Positions 45,255-56,049 of a stretch of DNA of 64,000 bases are shown one piece after another. Location of the stretch: contig NZ_UAQZ01000001.1 in NCBI RefSeq assembly GCF_900446215.1, positions 434,001-498,000 of the forward strand, written 5' to 3'. Position 1 is the first letter of the stretch. Each line of letters starts with the position of its first letter. The stretch comes from Burkholderia cenocepacia. Lineage in GTDB: Bacteria; Pseudomonadota; Gammaproteobacteria; Burkholderiales; Burkholderiaceae. The notes under the pieces were generated by a model, which saw only the letters and a list, made by a program, of their open reading frames with translations, was not told where the DNA came from and searched no databases. The position numbers and the translations under genes were made by a program.

Positions 45255-46018
45255 CCCTTCGCTCCGCCCGTCTGCGCGGCCCGTGCCGCGATGCGCTCGG
45301 CAGTCGTCTGCGCGACCTTGTCGCGCACGTACTCGGGCGCGGCCTGGTCGGCCGGCACCGCACGTCCGGCACGGAACGCGCGCAGCGCCGCATGCGCGAC
45401 CGCCAGTGCGTGCGGCATCGCGTCGCCGTCGATCGCGGCCGCCCGTGCGGCGGCCGGCAACTGCGCGCCGAACGCGGCAGCCGCATTGCCGGCGAGCGTG
45501 AACGGCACGTCGGGTACGCCGACGGCGCCCGGTGCGTCGAGCGACGCCGGCTGCAGCGTGCGCCAGTCGCCGACGCTGTCGTCCCACGCGAAATCCGCCC
45601 AGTACGCTTCATCCATCCGCGCGTCGAGCGCGGCGAGCACGCGGGTCGTGCCGGGTGTGCGCAGGCGCGCATGCTCGGCGCACGCGAGCAGCGTGCCGAT
45701 CGGCACGACCGGCAGCCCGGCCCCGAACGCGAGGCCCTGGGTAATGCCCGTCGCGGTCCGCAGGCCGGTGAACGAGCCGGGGCCCGCGCCGAACGCGATC
45801 GCGTCGCAATCGGCGAGCGTCAGCCCGGATTCGGCGAAGAGTTCCTGGATCGCCGGCAGCACGCGCGTGCTCGACACGGCGCCCGTCGGCTCGTGACGGA
45901 CCCAGGTTTGCGGGGTGGAAACGGCGTCATCGGCGTGGGCCGAGCGCAGCAGCGCGACCGAGCAGTATTCGGTCGACGTATCGATGGCGAGGAGCACTGT
46001 TTGCGTCATGGCCGACAT
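45251..46018 (-). CDS. tsaB: tRNA threonylcarbamoyladenosine biosynthesis protein TsaB
   Basis: ASKHA-fold partner of TsaD in forming t6A at position 37 of ANN-decoding tRNAs. With the start at 46016-46018 ([15 protein letters not shown]) it is 255 residues; starting at the ATG at 46007-46009 would give 252, and the ribosome-binding sites do not decide between them. Family motifs: [14 protein letters not shown] at the N-terminus and [19 protein letters not shown] around residue 75. It is the first gene of the tsaB-rimI-UDG-DUF1853 chain. Confidence 0.95.
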   Translation of the reverse strand: MSAMTQTVLLAIDTSTEYCSVALLRSAHADDAVSTPQTWVRHEPTGAVSSTRVLPAIQELFAESGLTLADCDAIAFGAGPGSFTGLRTATGITQGLAFGAGLPVVPIGTLLACAEHARLRTPGTTRVLAALDARMDEAYWADFAWDDSVGDWRTLQPASLDAPGAVGVPDVPFTLAGNAAAAFGAQLPAAARAAAIDGDAMPHALAVAHAALRAFRAGRAVPADQAAPEYVRDKVAQTTAERIAARAAQTGGAKG

Positions 46019-46165
46019 TGTAATGCGCCGCCCCGCTCCCACGGGCGATCGGGCCCGATCTGTGCGCACGGGCGGCGCCGGCGGCGGTTTGGAAGGATCG
46101 CTCGACCCCGCGCGACGGTCCGCTTGTTAAGATCGGCCGATCTGAAACCCTTACGGAGACACCCG

Positions 46166-46435
46166 ATGAGCGAACTCACCGCCCAATTCGACCAGGCCCA
46201 GATCGACGTCAAGCAACTGACGGAACGGCCGGGCAACCTGACCCTGCTGCGCCTGTACGCGCTCTTCAAGCAGGCGACCGACGGCGACGCGCACGGCGAC
46301 AAGCCGGGTTTCACCGACATCGTCGGCAAATACAAGTACGATGCCTGGGAAGCGCTGAAGGGCACGTCGCAGGATGCGGCGAAGCAGCAGTACATCGAAC
46401 TCGTCGAATCGCTGAAAAACGGCACGGCGTCCTGA
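46166..46435 (+). CDS. Acyl-CoA-binding protein
   Basis: Small four-helix protein of 89 residues that binds long-chain acyl-CoA esters in the cytoplasm. The family signature is nearly complete: LRLYALFKQATDGD (about 26-39) followed by KYKYDAWEALKGTSQDAAKQ (about 53-72), with the CoA-contacting Lys and Tyr residues in place. This family is widespread in eukaryotes and patchy in bacteria. It stands alone, divergent from tsaB, with no adjacent fatty-acid gene. Confidence 0.95.
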   Translation: MSELTAQFDQAQIDVKQLTERPGNLTLLRLYALFKQATDGDAHGDKPGFTDIVGKYKYDAWEALKGTSQDAAKQQYIELVESLKNGTAS

Positions 46436-46494
46436 CGGAATCGACGCCGCCGCAATCGGCAATCAAATCAGTGGCGCAGCGCAGCAAATTTCTT

Positions 46495-46792
46495 TATAAT
46501 GCGGCCTGCGTCACCTCCCGCGCTCGGCTCGCAAGCCGTTCCGGCCCGACGCCTCGTAGCGTTAAGCTCCAATCCGGTTTAGAACCTGTCCCCTCCTGCT
46601 TCGACCCTTGCGGTCGTCAACTAGGCTGGCGGCCCCGCTCCTGAAGCGCGCCGCACCCAAAACAGCTTCTAATGCCTCATCCGCCGACGGTTCGGCGGAT
46701 TGCACCCGTTTCCCGATTTGCTCGCTGAATCCGACGACTTGGGTATGCGCGATTGGCGCCGACGTTTCACCCACTGTGTTTCAAGGATTGTT
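46495..46792 (+). promoter_or_regulatory. Promoter -10 element and long 5' leader of the rhlE-type helicase gene
   Basis: A perfect TATAAT at 46495-46500 lies about 290 nt before the helicase ATG; its -35 region is weak (TGGCGC). The leader has no gene and contains a strong 9-bp hairpin (ATCCGCCGA with TCGGCGGAT, 46679-46700). A good ribosome-binding site (AAGGA, 5 nt spacing) precedes the ATG. Long, structured leaders are known for cold-induced DEAD-box helicase genes such as E. coli deaD; that it works this way here is inference. Confidence 0.5.
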
Positions 46793-48337
46793 ATGACTTC
46801 GAGCATCAACTCCAGCCCGCTCAACGCGATCGCCGACCAGGCGCTCGGTCTCGACGACGCCGCCGCACCGGCCGCGGTCGAACCGGCGTCGGACGAGCCG
46901 AGCTTCGCGTCGCTCGGGTTGTCGCCGGAGATCGTCTCCGCGCTGCAGGCCGCCGGCTACGTGAAGCCGACGCCGGTCCAGCAGCGCGCGATTCCGGTCG
47001 GCATCGCCGGCCGCGACCTGCTGGTGTCGAGCCCGACCGGTTCGGGCAAGACCGCCGCATTCATGCTGCCCGCGATCGAAACTTTCGCGCAGCTCCAGAA
47101 GACGCAGGCGCAGCAACCGCGCGCGCCGCGTGAACCGAACCAGGGCGACCGCCGCGCGCGCCGCCCGCAACCCGTCGCGCGCCCGGGCCTGCTCGTGCTG
47201 ACGCCGACCCGCGAACTCGCGATGCAGGTCACGACGGCCGCCTCGACGTACGGCAAGCACCTGAAGCGCCTGCGCACGGTCAGCATCCTCGGCGGCGTCG
47301 CGTACGGCCAGCAGCTGATGCTGCTCGCGAAGAACCCGGAAATCCTGGTTGCCACGCCGGGCCGCCTGCTCGATCACCTCGAGCGCGGCCGCATCGACCT
47401 GTCCGAACTGAAGATGCTCGTGCTCGACGAAGCCGACCGCATGCTCGACATGGGCTTCATCGAAGACATCGAAACGATCGTCGACGCCACGCCGGACACG
47501 CGCCAGACGATGCTGTTCTCGGCCACGCTCGACGGCAAGATCGGTTCGCTGACGAGCCGCCTGCTGAAGGACCCCGAGCGCATCGAGATCCAGCAGCGCC
47601 TGGAATCGCGCGCGAACATCGCGCAGACCGTCCATTACGTCGACGACCGCGATCACAAGGATCGCCTGCTCGATCACCTGCTGCGCGACGACGCGCTCGA
47701 CCAGGCGATCATCTTCACGGCGACCAAGATCGATGCCGACCAGCTCGCCGGCCGTCTTGCCGACGCAGGTTTCGAATCGGCCGCGCTGCACGGCGACCTG
47801 CCGCAGGGCGCGCGTAACCGCACGATCCGTGCGCTGCGCGAGCGCCGCGTGCGCGTGCTGGTGGCCACCGACGTCGCGGCACGCGGCATCGACATCCCGG
47901 GCATCACGCACGTGTTCAACTACGACCTGCCGAAGTTCGCGGAAGACTACGTGCACCGTATCGGCCGTACCGGTCGCGCGGGCCGTTCGGGTATCGCGGT
48001 GAGCCTCGTGCACCACGCCGAGCAAGGCGCGCTCAAGCGCATCGAGCGCTTCGTGCGCTCGCCGCTGCCGGTCAACGTGATCGAAGGTTTCGAGCCGCGC
48101 AAGGCGCCCCCGCGTAACGGCGGCAACGGCGGCCGCGGCCGTCCGGGCGGCGGTAACGGCGGTCGTCGTTTCGGCGGCAAGCCGGGCGGCGGTTATGGCG
48201 GCAACGGCAACGGCCGCAGCTACGGCGGCGGCAATGGCGGCGGCTGGAGCGGCAAGCCGGGCGGCAGCCGTGACGGCGGCCCGCGTCGCGACGGTCAGCG
48301 CAGCGGCGGCCCGCGCCGCAGCAATTCGGCATCGTAA
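46793..48337 (+). CDS. rhlE: DEAD-box RNA helicase, RhlE type
   Basis: ATP-dependent RNA helicase of 514 residues. Motifs in order: Q motif (FASLGLSPEIVSAL...PTPVQQ), Walker A SSPTGSGKTAA, PTRELAMQ, TPGRLLDHLE, Walker B VLDEADRMLDMGF, FSATL, and HRIGRTGRAGR. An insertion of about 35 residues (TQAQQPRAPREPNQ) follows motif I. The last 75 residues are extremely Gly/Arg/Asn-rich, an RGG-like tail likely to bind RNA. The start is ATG 46793 because of AAGGA 5 nt upstream; an in-frame ATG at 46700 lies within the leader. RhlE versus another subgroup is decided by the C-terminal tail and overall pattern. Confidence 0.93.
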   Translation: MTSSINSSPLNAIADQALGLDDAAAPAAVEPASDEPSFASLGLSPEIVSALQAAGYVKPTPVQQRAIPVGIAGRDLLVSSPTGSGKTAAFMLPAIETFAQLQKTQAQQPRAPREPNQGDRRARRPQPVARPGLLVLTPTRELAMQVTTAASTYGKHLKRLRTVSILGGVAYGQQLMLLAKNPEILVATPGRLLDHLERGRIDLSELKMLVLDEADRMLDMGFIEDIETIVDATPDTRQTMLFSATLDGKIGSLTSRLLKDPERIEIQQRLESRANIAQTVHYVDDRDHKDRLLDHLLRDDALDQAIIFTATKIDADQLAGRLADAGFESAALHGDLPQGARNRTIRALRERRVRVLVATDVAARGIDIPGITHVFNYDLPKFAEDYVHRIGRTGRAGRSGIAVSLVHHAEQGALKRIERFVRSPLPVNVIEGFEPRKAPPRNGGNGGRGRPGGGNGGRRFGGKPGGGYGGNGNGRSYGGGNGGGWSGKPGGSRDGGPRRDGQRSGGPRRSNSAS

Positions 48338-48393
48338 GCACACCCGGGCGGCCCTGCGGCCGCCCCGCGGATCGGCGCCCTGCCCATCCAGCC

Positions 48394-48421
48394 AACCGGC
48401 GCATCCGCGCCGGTTTTTTTT
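48394..48421 (+). terminator. Intrinsic terminator after the helicase gene
   Basis: AACCGGCGC pairs with GCGCCGGTT around a 4-nt loop (ATCC) and is followed by eight T. It lies 56 nt past the helicase stop. The remainder of the gap up to aceA (48422-48727) is markedly AT-rich for this genome and holds no gene; a GCACGG/CGTGC inverted repeat near 48480-48500 is visible, but no convincing promoter pair. Confidence 0.9.
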
Positions 48422-48727
48422 CGCCTTGTCGAAATTTCACGATACGGGAAATTTTTTTGTGTCGTAAAAAATCATGCTGCACGGCACAACCCGTGCGATT
48501 GCGGGATAGGAAAATGCATTTCTTATCTCGAAATGACGCAAGCAAACCATTGATTAAAAACAACTAAAAAAATCCACACTTCCCGCGATAGCCCCTGTTT
48601 CGCTCCCGACGATTTGCCTAGACTCTTATACAAGACCTCGCGGAACGGAACGCCTCGCTTCCCTCGCGAACAGCATCACCCCGTCGGATTCGGATCGTCA
48701 CGCATACCTCGCATCAAGGAGCTCATC

Positions 48728-50035
<1,308 letters not shown>

Positions 50036-50178
50036 CACGCCCAGGCGTGACGCCGATGCCTGCCGCGTCTCGCGACGCCGCGGCATCGGCCACCGGAACA
50101 ACAATCAGGGAGGAGACGGCAGGCGCGCGATACCCATCGCGCGACCGGCCGCGCGGCCTGCGGGCCGCCAGCAACGAT

Positions 50179-50209
50179 GCGCGCCGGCTTCGTCCGGCGC
50201 GCCCTTTTT
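50179..50209 (+). terminator. Intrinsic terminator after aceA
   Basis: GCGCGCCGG pairs with CCGGCGCGC around the stable loop CTTCGT and is followed by CCTTTTT. It lies about 145 nt past the aceA stop on the plus strand and before the convergent uspA gene. Confidence 0.85.
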
Positions 50210-50246
50210 CTACGGTGCAGCCCGCCTGGCCACGGCCGGCGCTGCC

Positions 50247-50681
50247 CTACCGATAGACGATCACCGGAATTTTCGTATGGGTCAGCACGCGCTGCGTCTC
50301 GCTGCCGATCAACAGGCTGCCGAGCCCGCGGCGTCCGTGGGACGCCATGAAGATCACGTCGCACCCCCCGCGTTCGGCCGCCTCGATGATGCCGAGATAG
50401 GGCGACGGGTGCACGCTCGTCCACGTGTCGCACTCGACCCCGGCCGCCTGCGCGGCCGCTTCCACCTCGTCGAGATGCGCACGCGCCTCGCGCTCGCTGC
50501 GCGCGCGGAAATCGGCGGGCGGCTCGATGATCACTTCCGAAAACGGCGAGTACGGATATTGCGGCAGGCACGCGTAGGCCGTCACGCGCGCGCTGACCGC
50601 ACGAGCCAGGTCGATCGCACCGTCGATCGCCTTCTGCGACAGTTCGGAACCGTCGGTTGGAACGAGGATGTGCCGGAACAT
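50247..50681 (-). CDS. Universal stress protein, UspA family
   Basis: Alpha/beta ATP-binding-type stress protein of 144 residues, start at MFRHILVPTDGS (ATG 50679-50681). AAGGAGG lies 5 nt upstream and fixes this start; a frame extension of 8 codons is ignored. The nucleotide-binding signature SHGRRGLGSLLIGSETQ (G-2x-G-9x-G/S/T pattern) is present near the C-terminus, so ATP binding is expected. It lies between aceA and a lysR gene but on the opposite strand from aceA, so a functional link is not indicated. Confidence 0.94.
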   Translation of the reverse strand: MFRHILVPTDGSELSQKAIDGAIDLARAVSARVTAYACLPQYPYSPFSEVIIEPPADFRARSEREARAHLDEVEAAAQAAGVECDTWTSVHPSPYLGIIEAAERGGCDVIFMASHGRRGLGSLLIGSETQRVLTHTKIPVIVYR

Positions 50682-50846
50682 CGCGCCCTCCTTCGTCAAT
50701 CGCACGCCGCGCGCCGCGGCTCCAGCCGAGCCGGCCGCGACACGACGCGCATGCCTCTTACGATTGTAGTGTGCGAAATCGCGCCAGCCGCACCGCCAGC
50801 GGGTTCGCCCTCATATCGGAAACACGCGGGCGCGCGCCGCCCCCGC

Positions 50847-51770
50847 CTATTCGCCCCAATAGCCGGGCCGCTCGTACGTGTGCTTCAGGTAATCGAGAAA
50901 CAGGCGCACCCGCAGCGGCAGATGCCGGCGCTGCGGAAACACCGCGTGGATGCCGATCGGCGGCGCGGCGAACGCGTCGAGCACGCTGACGAGCCGCCCG
51001 GCCGCGATGTCCTCGCCGACTTCCCACCACGAGCGCCACGCGAGGCCATGGCCTGCGAGGCACCACTCGTGCAGCACCGCGCCGTCCGAGCATTCCATCG
51101 TGCCGTTCACGCGGATCGACACGACCTTGTCGTCCTCCTGGAACGCCCAGCCGCGCTGCTGGTTCGCGTTCGCCGCCAGGGCCAGGCAGTTGTGCCGCGC
51201 CAGTTCCGCGAGCGTGACCGGCGTGCCGCGCCGCGCGAGATATGCGGGAGACGCGACACACACGCGGCGATTCTCGCCGAGCTTCAGCGACACCAGCGAC
51301 GAGTCGGGCAGCTCGCCGAGCCGCACCGCGCAATCGAACCCTTCGTTGACGAGATCGACCATCCGGTCGGACAGGTCGAGCGTGACCGACACGTCGGGGT
51401 GCCCGACGCTGAATTCGGGCACGAGCGGCGCGACGTGCCGGCGGCCGAAGCCGGCCGGCGCGGAAATCCGCAGGTGGCCGCTCGCCTTGACGCCGCCGGC
51501 GGACACGCTCGCTTCCGCGTTCTGCATGTCGTTGATGATGCGCTGGCAATCCTCGAGGAATGCCGAGCCCTCGAACGTCAGCGTGAGCTTGCGCGTCGTG
51601 CGCACCAGCAGCTTGACGCCGAGCCGCTCCTCGAGCGCGTCGAGGCGGCGCCCGATGATCGCCGGCGCGACGCCTTCCGCATGCGCCGCCGCCGACAGGC
51701 TGCCTTTCGCCGCGACCGCGGCGAACGTTTCGATCTGTTTGAACCGGTCCATGACTCTCGGCGACGGCAT
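50847..51770 (-). CDS. LysR-family transcriptional regulator
   Basis: DNA-binding regulator of 307 residues. An N-terminal winged helix-turn-helix (about 10-68, with AAVAAKGSLSAAAHAEGVAP) is followed by a two-lobe effector domain (about 95-300). Starts at 51770 (MPSPRVMDR) and 51752 (MDRFKQIE) are both possible; an AGGG element upstream slightly favours the first. It is transcribed divergently from the haloacid dehalogenase gene across 136 nt, the classical arrangement for LysR proteins that control their neighbour. The target and effector are not known from sequence. Confidence 0.93.
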   Translation of the reverse strand: MPSPRVMDRFKQIETFAAVAAKGSLSAAAHAEGVAPAIIGRRLDALEERLGVKLLVRTTRKLTLTFEGSAFLEDCQRIINDMQNAEASVSAGGVKASGHLRISAPAGFGRRHVAPLVPEFSVGHPDVSVTLDLSDRMVDLVNEGFDCAVRLGELPDSSLVSLKLGENRRVCVASPAYLARRGTPVTLAELARHNCLALAANANQQRGWAFQEDDKVVSIRVNGTMECSDGAVLHEWCLAGHGLAWRSWWEVGEDIAAGRLVSVLDAFAAPPIGIHAVFPQRRHLPLRVRLFLDYLKHTYERPGYWGE

Positions 51771-51906
51771 CGCCGCCCTTCAAATAGCGTGAGCCGCTCA
51801 AGATTAGGTATATAAAAGTAAAAGATCAAGTGATGATTAGCGTCTTTTTTAGCACCTTCGATCACGAATAGAATCGACCCGACCTCTGAAACTGGAGCGC
51901 AAGGCT

Positions 51907-52668
51907 ATGTCGGCCACAACGACACTCTCCTCTCCCGACGCCATTCTCTTCGACGCTTTCGGCACGTTGTTCGACGTGCGTGCCGTGCTGGCCGCGGCAG
52001 AGCAGATGTTTCCCGGTCACGGGGAACGGTTGTCGCAGCTGTGGCGACGCAAGCAGATCGAATACTCGCAGTTGCGCACGCTCGCCGATCCGGCCGGCGC
52101 CCGCTACCGCCCGTTCCGGGACATCACGCTCGATGCGCTGCGGTTCGCCGCGCGCCGGCTCGGGCTCGCGCTGAACAGCGCGGCCGAGAAGCGCTTGATG
52201 GACGAATACGCGTGCCTGTCGACCTATCCCGACACGGTGCCCGCGTTGCGCAAGCTGCGCGCGCTCGAACCGCGCCCGCCGCTCGCGATCCTGTCCAACG
52301 GCACCCCGCAGATGCTCGACATCGCGATCAAGAGCGCCGGCATGTCCGGGCTGTTCGATCGCGTGCTGTCGGCCGACACCGTGCGCGCGTACAAGCCGAG
52401 CCCGGCCGCCTACGCGCTCGGCACCGCCGCGTTCGGGGCGAACCGGCGCGGCATCGTGTTCGTGTCGTCGAACGCGTGGGACGTCGCCGGCGCCACCTGG
52501 TTCGGCTACACGACGTTCTGGCTCAACCGCACGGGCGCGCCCGCCGAGGAACTCGGCGCGCCGCCCGACGGCACGGGCACCGGCATGGCCGACCTGCTCG
52601 CCTTCCTCGCCACCCCGGCTCCGTCCGGCAGACCAGCGAACCGCACGCGCCCCGGCCCGGGTGCATGA
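51907..52668 (+). CDS. Haloacid dehalogenase, type II (L-2-haloacid dehalogenase)
   Basis: Hydrolyses L-2-haloalkanoic acids to D-2-hydroxy acids through an aspartyl ester. It is 253 residues. All active-site residues known for L-DEX enzymes can be aligned: Asp16 and Thr20 in FDAFGTLFD, Arg47 in WRRKQ, Ser129 in LSNGTPQ, Lys162 and Tyr168 in YKPSPAAY, and Ser186, Asn188 and Asp191 in VSSNAWD. It is therefore more than a generic HAD phosphatase. It is divergent from a lysR gene and lies 65 nt upstream of malate synthase on the same strand, which suggests co-transcription. The last 30 residues (Pro/Gly-rich) go beyond the usual family length. Confidence 0.93.
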   Translation: MSATTTLSSPDAILFDAFGTLFDVRAVLAAAEQMFPGHGERLSQLWRRKQIEYSQLRTLADPAGARYRPFRDITLDALRFAARRLGLALNSAAEKRLMDEYACLSTYPDTVPALRKLRALEPRPPLAILSNGTPQMLDIAIKSAGMSGLFDRVLSADTVRAYKPSPAAYALGTAAFGANRRGIVFVSSNAWDVAGATWFGYTTFWLNRTGAPAEELGAPPDGTGTGMADLLAFLATPAPSGRPANRTRPGPGA

Positions 52669-52733
52669 CGCTCGCAGCTGCCGCCTTCCCCCTTCACCGA
52701 AACCGCAACTGACCGACCAAGGAGATGAGACTC

Positions 52734-54326
52734 ATGAGCACCCCGATCACGCTGCCGCAAGGCATGACGATCACCGGCGAAATCAAGCCGGGTTACGAAG
52801 CCATCCTGACGCCCGACGCGCTGGCACTCGTCGCGGCGCTGCACCGCACGTTCGAGCCGCGCCGCCAGGCGCTGCTGCAGGCGCGCGTCGAGCGGACGAA
52901 ACGCCTCGACGCAGGCGAGCGCCCCGACTTCCTGGCCGAGACGAAGGCGATTCGCGAAGGCGACTGGAAGGTCGCGCCGCTGCCGGCCGACCTGCAATGC
53001 CGCCGGGTCGAGATCACGGGCCCCGTCGAGCGCAAGATGATCATCAACGCGCTGAACTCGGGCGCCGATTCGTACATGACGGACTTCGAGGATTCGAACG
53101 CGCCGAGCTGGACGAACCAGATCGACGGCCAGATCAACCTGAAGGACGCGGTCCGCCGCACGATCTCGCTCGAACAGAACGGCAAGTCGTACAAGCTGAA
53201 CGACAAGGTCGCGACGCTGATCGTGCGTCCGCGCGGCTGGCACCTCGACGAAAAGCACGTGACGGTCGACGGCCAGCGCGTGTCCGGCGGCATCTTCGAT
53301 TTCGCGCTGTTCCTGTTCCACAACGCGAAGGAACTGCTCGCGCGCGGGTCGGGCCCGTACTTCTACCTGCCGAAGATGGAAAGCCATCTCGAGGCGCGCC
53401 TGTGGAACGACATCTTCGTCGCCGCGCAGGAAGCGGTCGGCGTGCCGCGCGGCACGATCCGCGCGACGGTGCTGATCGAGACGATCCTCGCCGCGTTCGA
53501 GATGGACGAGATCCTGTACGAACTGCGCGAACACAGCTCGGGCCTGAACGCCGGCCGCTGGGACTACATCTTCTCGGCGATCAAGAAGTTCAAGAACGAC
53601 CGCGACTTCTGCCTGGCCGACCGCTCGAAGATCACGATGACGGTGCCGTTCATGCGGGCGTACGCGCTGCTGCTGCTGAAGACCTGCCACAAGCGCAACG
53701 CGCCGGCGATCGGCGGGATGAGCGCGCTGATCCCGATCAAGAACGATCCGGAAGCGAACGACAAGGCGATGGGCGGCGTGCGCTCGGACAAGCAGCGCGA
53801 CGCGACCGACGGCTACGACGGCGGCTGGGTCGCGCACCCGGGCCTCGTGCCGATCGCGATGGAAGAGTTCGTCAAGGTGCTCGGCGACAAGCCGAACCAG
53901 ATCGCGAAGCAGCGCGACGACGTGCAGGTCGAAGGCAAGAACCTGCTCGACTTCCAGCCGGAAGCGCCGATCACCGAAGCCGGCCTGCGCAACAACATCA
54001 ACGTCGGGATTCACTACCTCGGCGCATGGCTCGACGGCAACGGCTGCGTGCCGATCCACAACCTGATGGAAGATGCGGCGACGGCCGAGATTTCCCGCTC
54101 GCAGGTGTGGCAGTGGATCCGCTCGCCGAAGGGCGTGCTCGACGACGGCCGCAAGGTCACGGCCGAACTCGTGCGTGAATTCGCGAAGATCGAGCTCGAC
54201 AACGTGAAGCGCGCGGTCGGCGGCAACACGCAGCCGTACGAACGCGCCGCGGCGATCTTCGAGCAGATGTCGACGTCGGAAGGCTTCACCGAATTCCTGA
54301 CGCTGCCGCTGTACGAGGAAATCTGA
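52734..54326 (+). CDS. aceB: Malate synthase A
   Basis: Condenses glyoxylate with acetyl-CoA to malate, completing the glyoxylate shunt. The start at [10 protein letters not shown] (ATG 52734-52736, AGGAG 9 nt upstream) gives 530 residues; an in-frame ATG three codons earlier overlaps the ribosome-binding site region. Length and segments such as [21 protein letters not shown] and GRWDYIFS mark isoform A, not G. It lies directly after the haloacid dehalogenase gene. Confidence 0.98.
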   Translation: MSTPITLPQGMTITGEIKPGYEAILTPDALALVAALHRTFEPRRQALLQARVERTKRLDAGERPDFLAETKAIREGDWKVAPLPADLQCRRVEITGPVERKMIINALNSGADSYMTDFEDSNAPSWTNQIDGQINLKDAVRRTISLEQNGKSYKLNDKVATLIVRPRGWHLDEKHVTVDGQRVSGGIFDFALFLFHNAKELLARGSGPYFYLPKMESHLEARLWNDIFVAAQEAVGVPRGTIRATVLIETILAAFEMDEILYELREHSSGLNAGRWDYIFSAIKKFKNDRDFCLADRSKITMTVPFMRAYALLLLKTCHKRNAPAIGGMSALIPIKNDPEANDKAMGGVRSDKQRDATDGYDGGWVAHPGLVPIAMEEFVKVLGDKPNQIAKQRDDVQVEGKNLLDFQPEAPITEAGLRNNINVGIHYLGAWLDGNGCVPIHNLMEDAATAEISRSQVWQWIRSPKGVLDDGRKVTAELVREFAKIELDNVKRAVGGNTQPYERAAAIFEQMSTSEGFTEFLTLPLYEEI

Positions 54327-54383
54327 CGCGCCTGTCCGATGCGCTCGACGGCCGGCCCACGCCGTGCCGCCGCTCGCATGCGG

Positions 54384-54411
54384 TGACGGCATGAAAAAAG
54401 CGCCCCGCGGG
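54384..54411. terminator. Bidirectional terminator after aceB
   Basis: AAAAAAGCGCCCCG pairs with CGGGGCGCTTTTTT with essentially no loop, with T-runs on both strands. It sits between the convergent aceB and GGCT-like genes and can serve both. Confidence 0.92.
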
Positions 54412-54458
54412 GCGCTTTTTTCTTGTGTGGCGAATTCAACCGCCGCCGGCAGGCGCGC

Positions 54459-54872
54459 TCAGGCGGCTTCCTGCTCGCGCCGGTGCTGAACCCAGTCGCC
54501 CGACGCGATGCGCGGACGCCCGGCTGCCGCATGTGCGGCGACCGGATAATACAGGCAGGCATATTGCCGGCCGCCGAGCTCGACGATCACCTCTTCCGGC
54601 TTGAACAGCGAGTCGACGCCCGGATACACGCGCTCGATCTCGTCGAGCACCGGGACGAGCTGCTCGTCGACCTCGTAGACGTCGCCCCACACCAGCGACT
54701 TGCCGGCCGGCCCGGCGATCATGCCCGGATACGTGCCGAAATCGTACAGTTCGCCCGGCAGCGCGGCCGCGCCCAGCAGCGTCGGCGCGGCGATGCCGTG
54801 GCGGGCGGCCGCATGGCCGATGTCGTTGGCCTGTCCGGCTCTCAAGGTGCCATAGACGAATACGTGGCGCAT
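54459..54872 (-). CDS. Gamma-glutamylcyclotransferase-like (AIG2/GGCT fold) protein
   Basis: Small protein of 137 residues from ATG 54870-54872. The N-terminus HVFVYGTLRAGQAN carries the YGTLR substrate-anion loop of the family, and the conserved acidic residue lies in VLDEIERVYPG around residue 78. Homologues act on gamma-glutamyl amines or peptides, but substrates of most bacterial members are unknown, so only the fold-level assignment is safe. The open frame continues far upstream only by lack of stops. It is divergent from an AraC-type gene (267-nt gap). Confidence 0.9.
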   Translation of the reverse strand: MRHVFVYGTLRAGQANDIGHAAARHGIAAPTLLGAAALPGELYDFGTYPGMIAGPAGKSLVWGDVYEVDEQLVPVLDEIERVYPGVDSLFKPEEVIVELGGRQYACLYYPVAAHAAAGRPRIASGDWVQHRREQEAA

Positions 54873-55139
54873 CGTGGTTCTCCTCTTCGATTCGTGTGTT
54901 GCCGTATTTGCGTGCGATCGGCGCGCAATGGGCCCGACATGGCGCACGCATCGATAGACCCCGATACCGGCCCGATGGTTCGAACCGTCGGCGCGCGCCG
55001 ACGTGGGGAGCCGCCCCGCATGCGCCAAGGCCCACACAAAGTTCATTTGCACCCGGCATGATGGCCCGAAAACCGCCGCATGCGCTTGCGCTGCGCCTTC
55101 TAAAATAACGGCATCGCCGCCGCGCCGCCCGAACCGTTC

Positions 55140-56024
55140 ATGAATCCGCCCGCCCCAGCCGACGTATCGAAACCGTACGACGTCATCGACATCCCGCCGG
55201 AATTCGCGCCGACCGCCGTCCATCCGATGCGTGTGCGCGCGCGGCAGGTCGATGCCGGCCGCCGCATCCCGCTGCACACGCATGCGTGGGCGCAGCTCGC
55301 ATACGCGTCGCGCGGCGTGCTGCGCGTCGCGACGACCGGCACGACCTGGATGGTGCCGCCGTCCCGCGCGATCTGGGTGCCGCCGCACGTGACGCACGAG
55401 GTCGTGATCGTCGAAGAGGCCTATTTGCGCACGCTGTATATCGACGAGTCGATCGTGCCGGACGGGCTCGATGCATGCCGCGTCGTCGAGGTGACGGGGT
55501 TGCTGCGCGAACTGATCGTCGCACTCGACGCACGCGACCTGAGCACCGCGCGCGAGCGCCTGCTGTGCGGGCTCGTGCTCGACGAACTGAGTCATGCCGA
55601 GCCGCTGCCGCTCGCGGTGCCGATGCCCGACGAGAAACGGCTGCGCCTGCTGTGCGAATCGGTACTCGCGCATCCCGCGCATGCGGAGTCGCTCGAACAC
55701 TGGGCGAGCGAGGTCGGCGCGAGCACGCGCACGATATCGCGGCTCTTCAAGCAGGAACTGGGCGTGAGCTTTTCGCAGTGGCGCCAGCAGGCGCTGCTGG
55801 CGCGGGCGATTCCGCTGCTGAACCAGGGGCGTCCGCTGTCGCATATCGCGCGCGAGCTCGGCTACCAGAGCCAGAGCGCGTTCTCGGCCATGTTCCGCCG
55901 GGCCTTCGGCGAAAGCCCGCGCGCGTTCATGCTGCGCGGCTACGAGCATCGCGGCCCGGAAGGCAGCGTCGCGGATAACGAGACGCCGGACGACGACGAC
56001 GGCGCGCTCGACACGATGCGCTGA
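55140..56024 (+). CDS. AraC-family transcriptional regulator with cupin N-terminus
   Basis: Regulator of 294 residues. The N-terminal half (about 15-140) looks like a cupin effector domain, with RIPLHTHAWAQLAYASRG and WVPPHVTHEV providing the usual histidine-bearing strands. The C-terminal half has two helix-turn-helix motifs; the second carries the AraC signature (SHIARELGYQSQSAFSAMFRRAFGESPRAF). The HTH region and the PPHVTHE strand match the ygiP/YtdP-like subgroup of cupin-AraC proteins, but the effector is unknown. TAAAAT at 55101-55106 could be a -10 box. Confidence 0.92.
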   Translation: MNPPAPADVSKPYDVIDIPPEFAPTAVHPMRVRARQVDAGRRIPLHTHAWAQLAYASRGVLRVATTGTTWMVPPSRAIWVPPHVTHEVVIVEEAYLRTLYIDESIVPDGLDACRVVEVTGLLRELIVALDARDLSTARERLLCGLVLDELSHAEPLPLAVPMPDEKRLRLLCESVLAHPAHAESLEHWASEVGASTRTISRLFKQELGVSFSQWRQQALLARAIPLLNQGRPLSHIARELGYQSQSAFSAMFRRAFGESPRAFMLRGYEHRGPEGSVADNETPDDDDGALDTMR

Positions 56025-56049
56025 ATGCGCGCCGTGGCGTGCCGGATCG

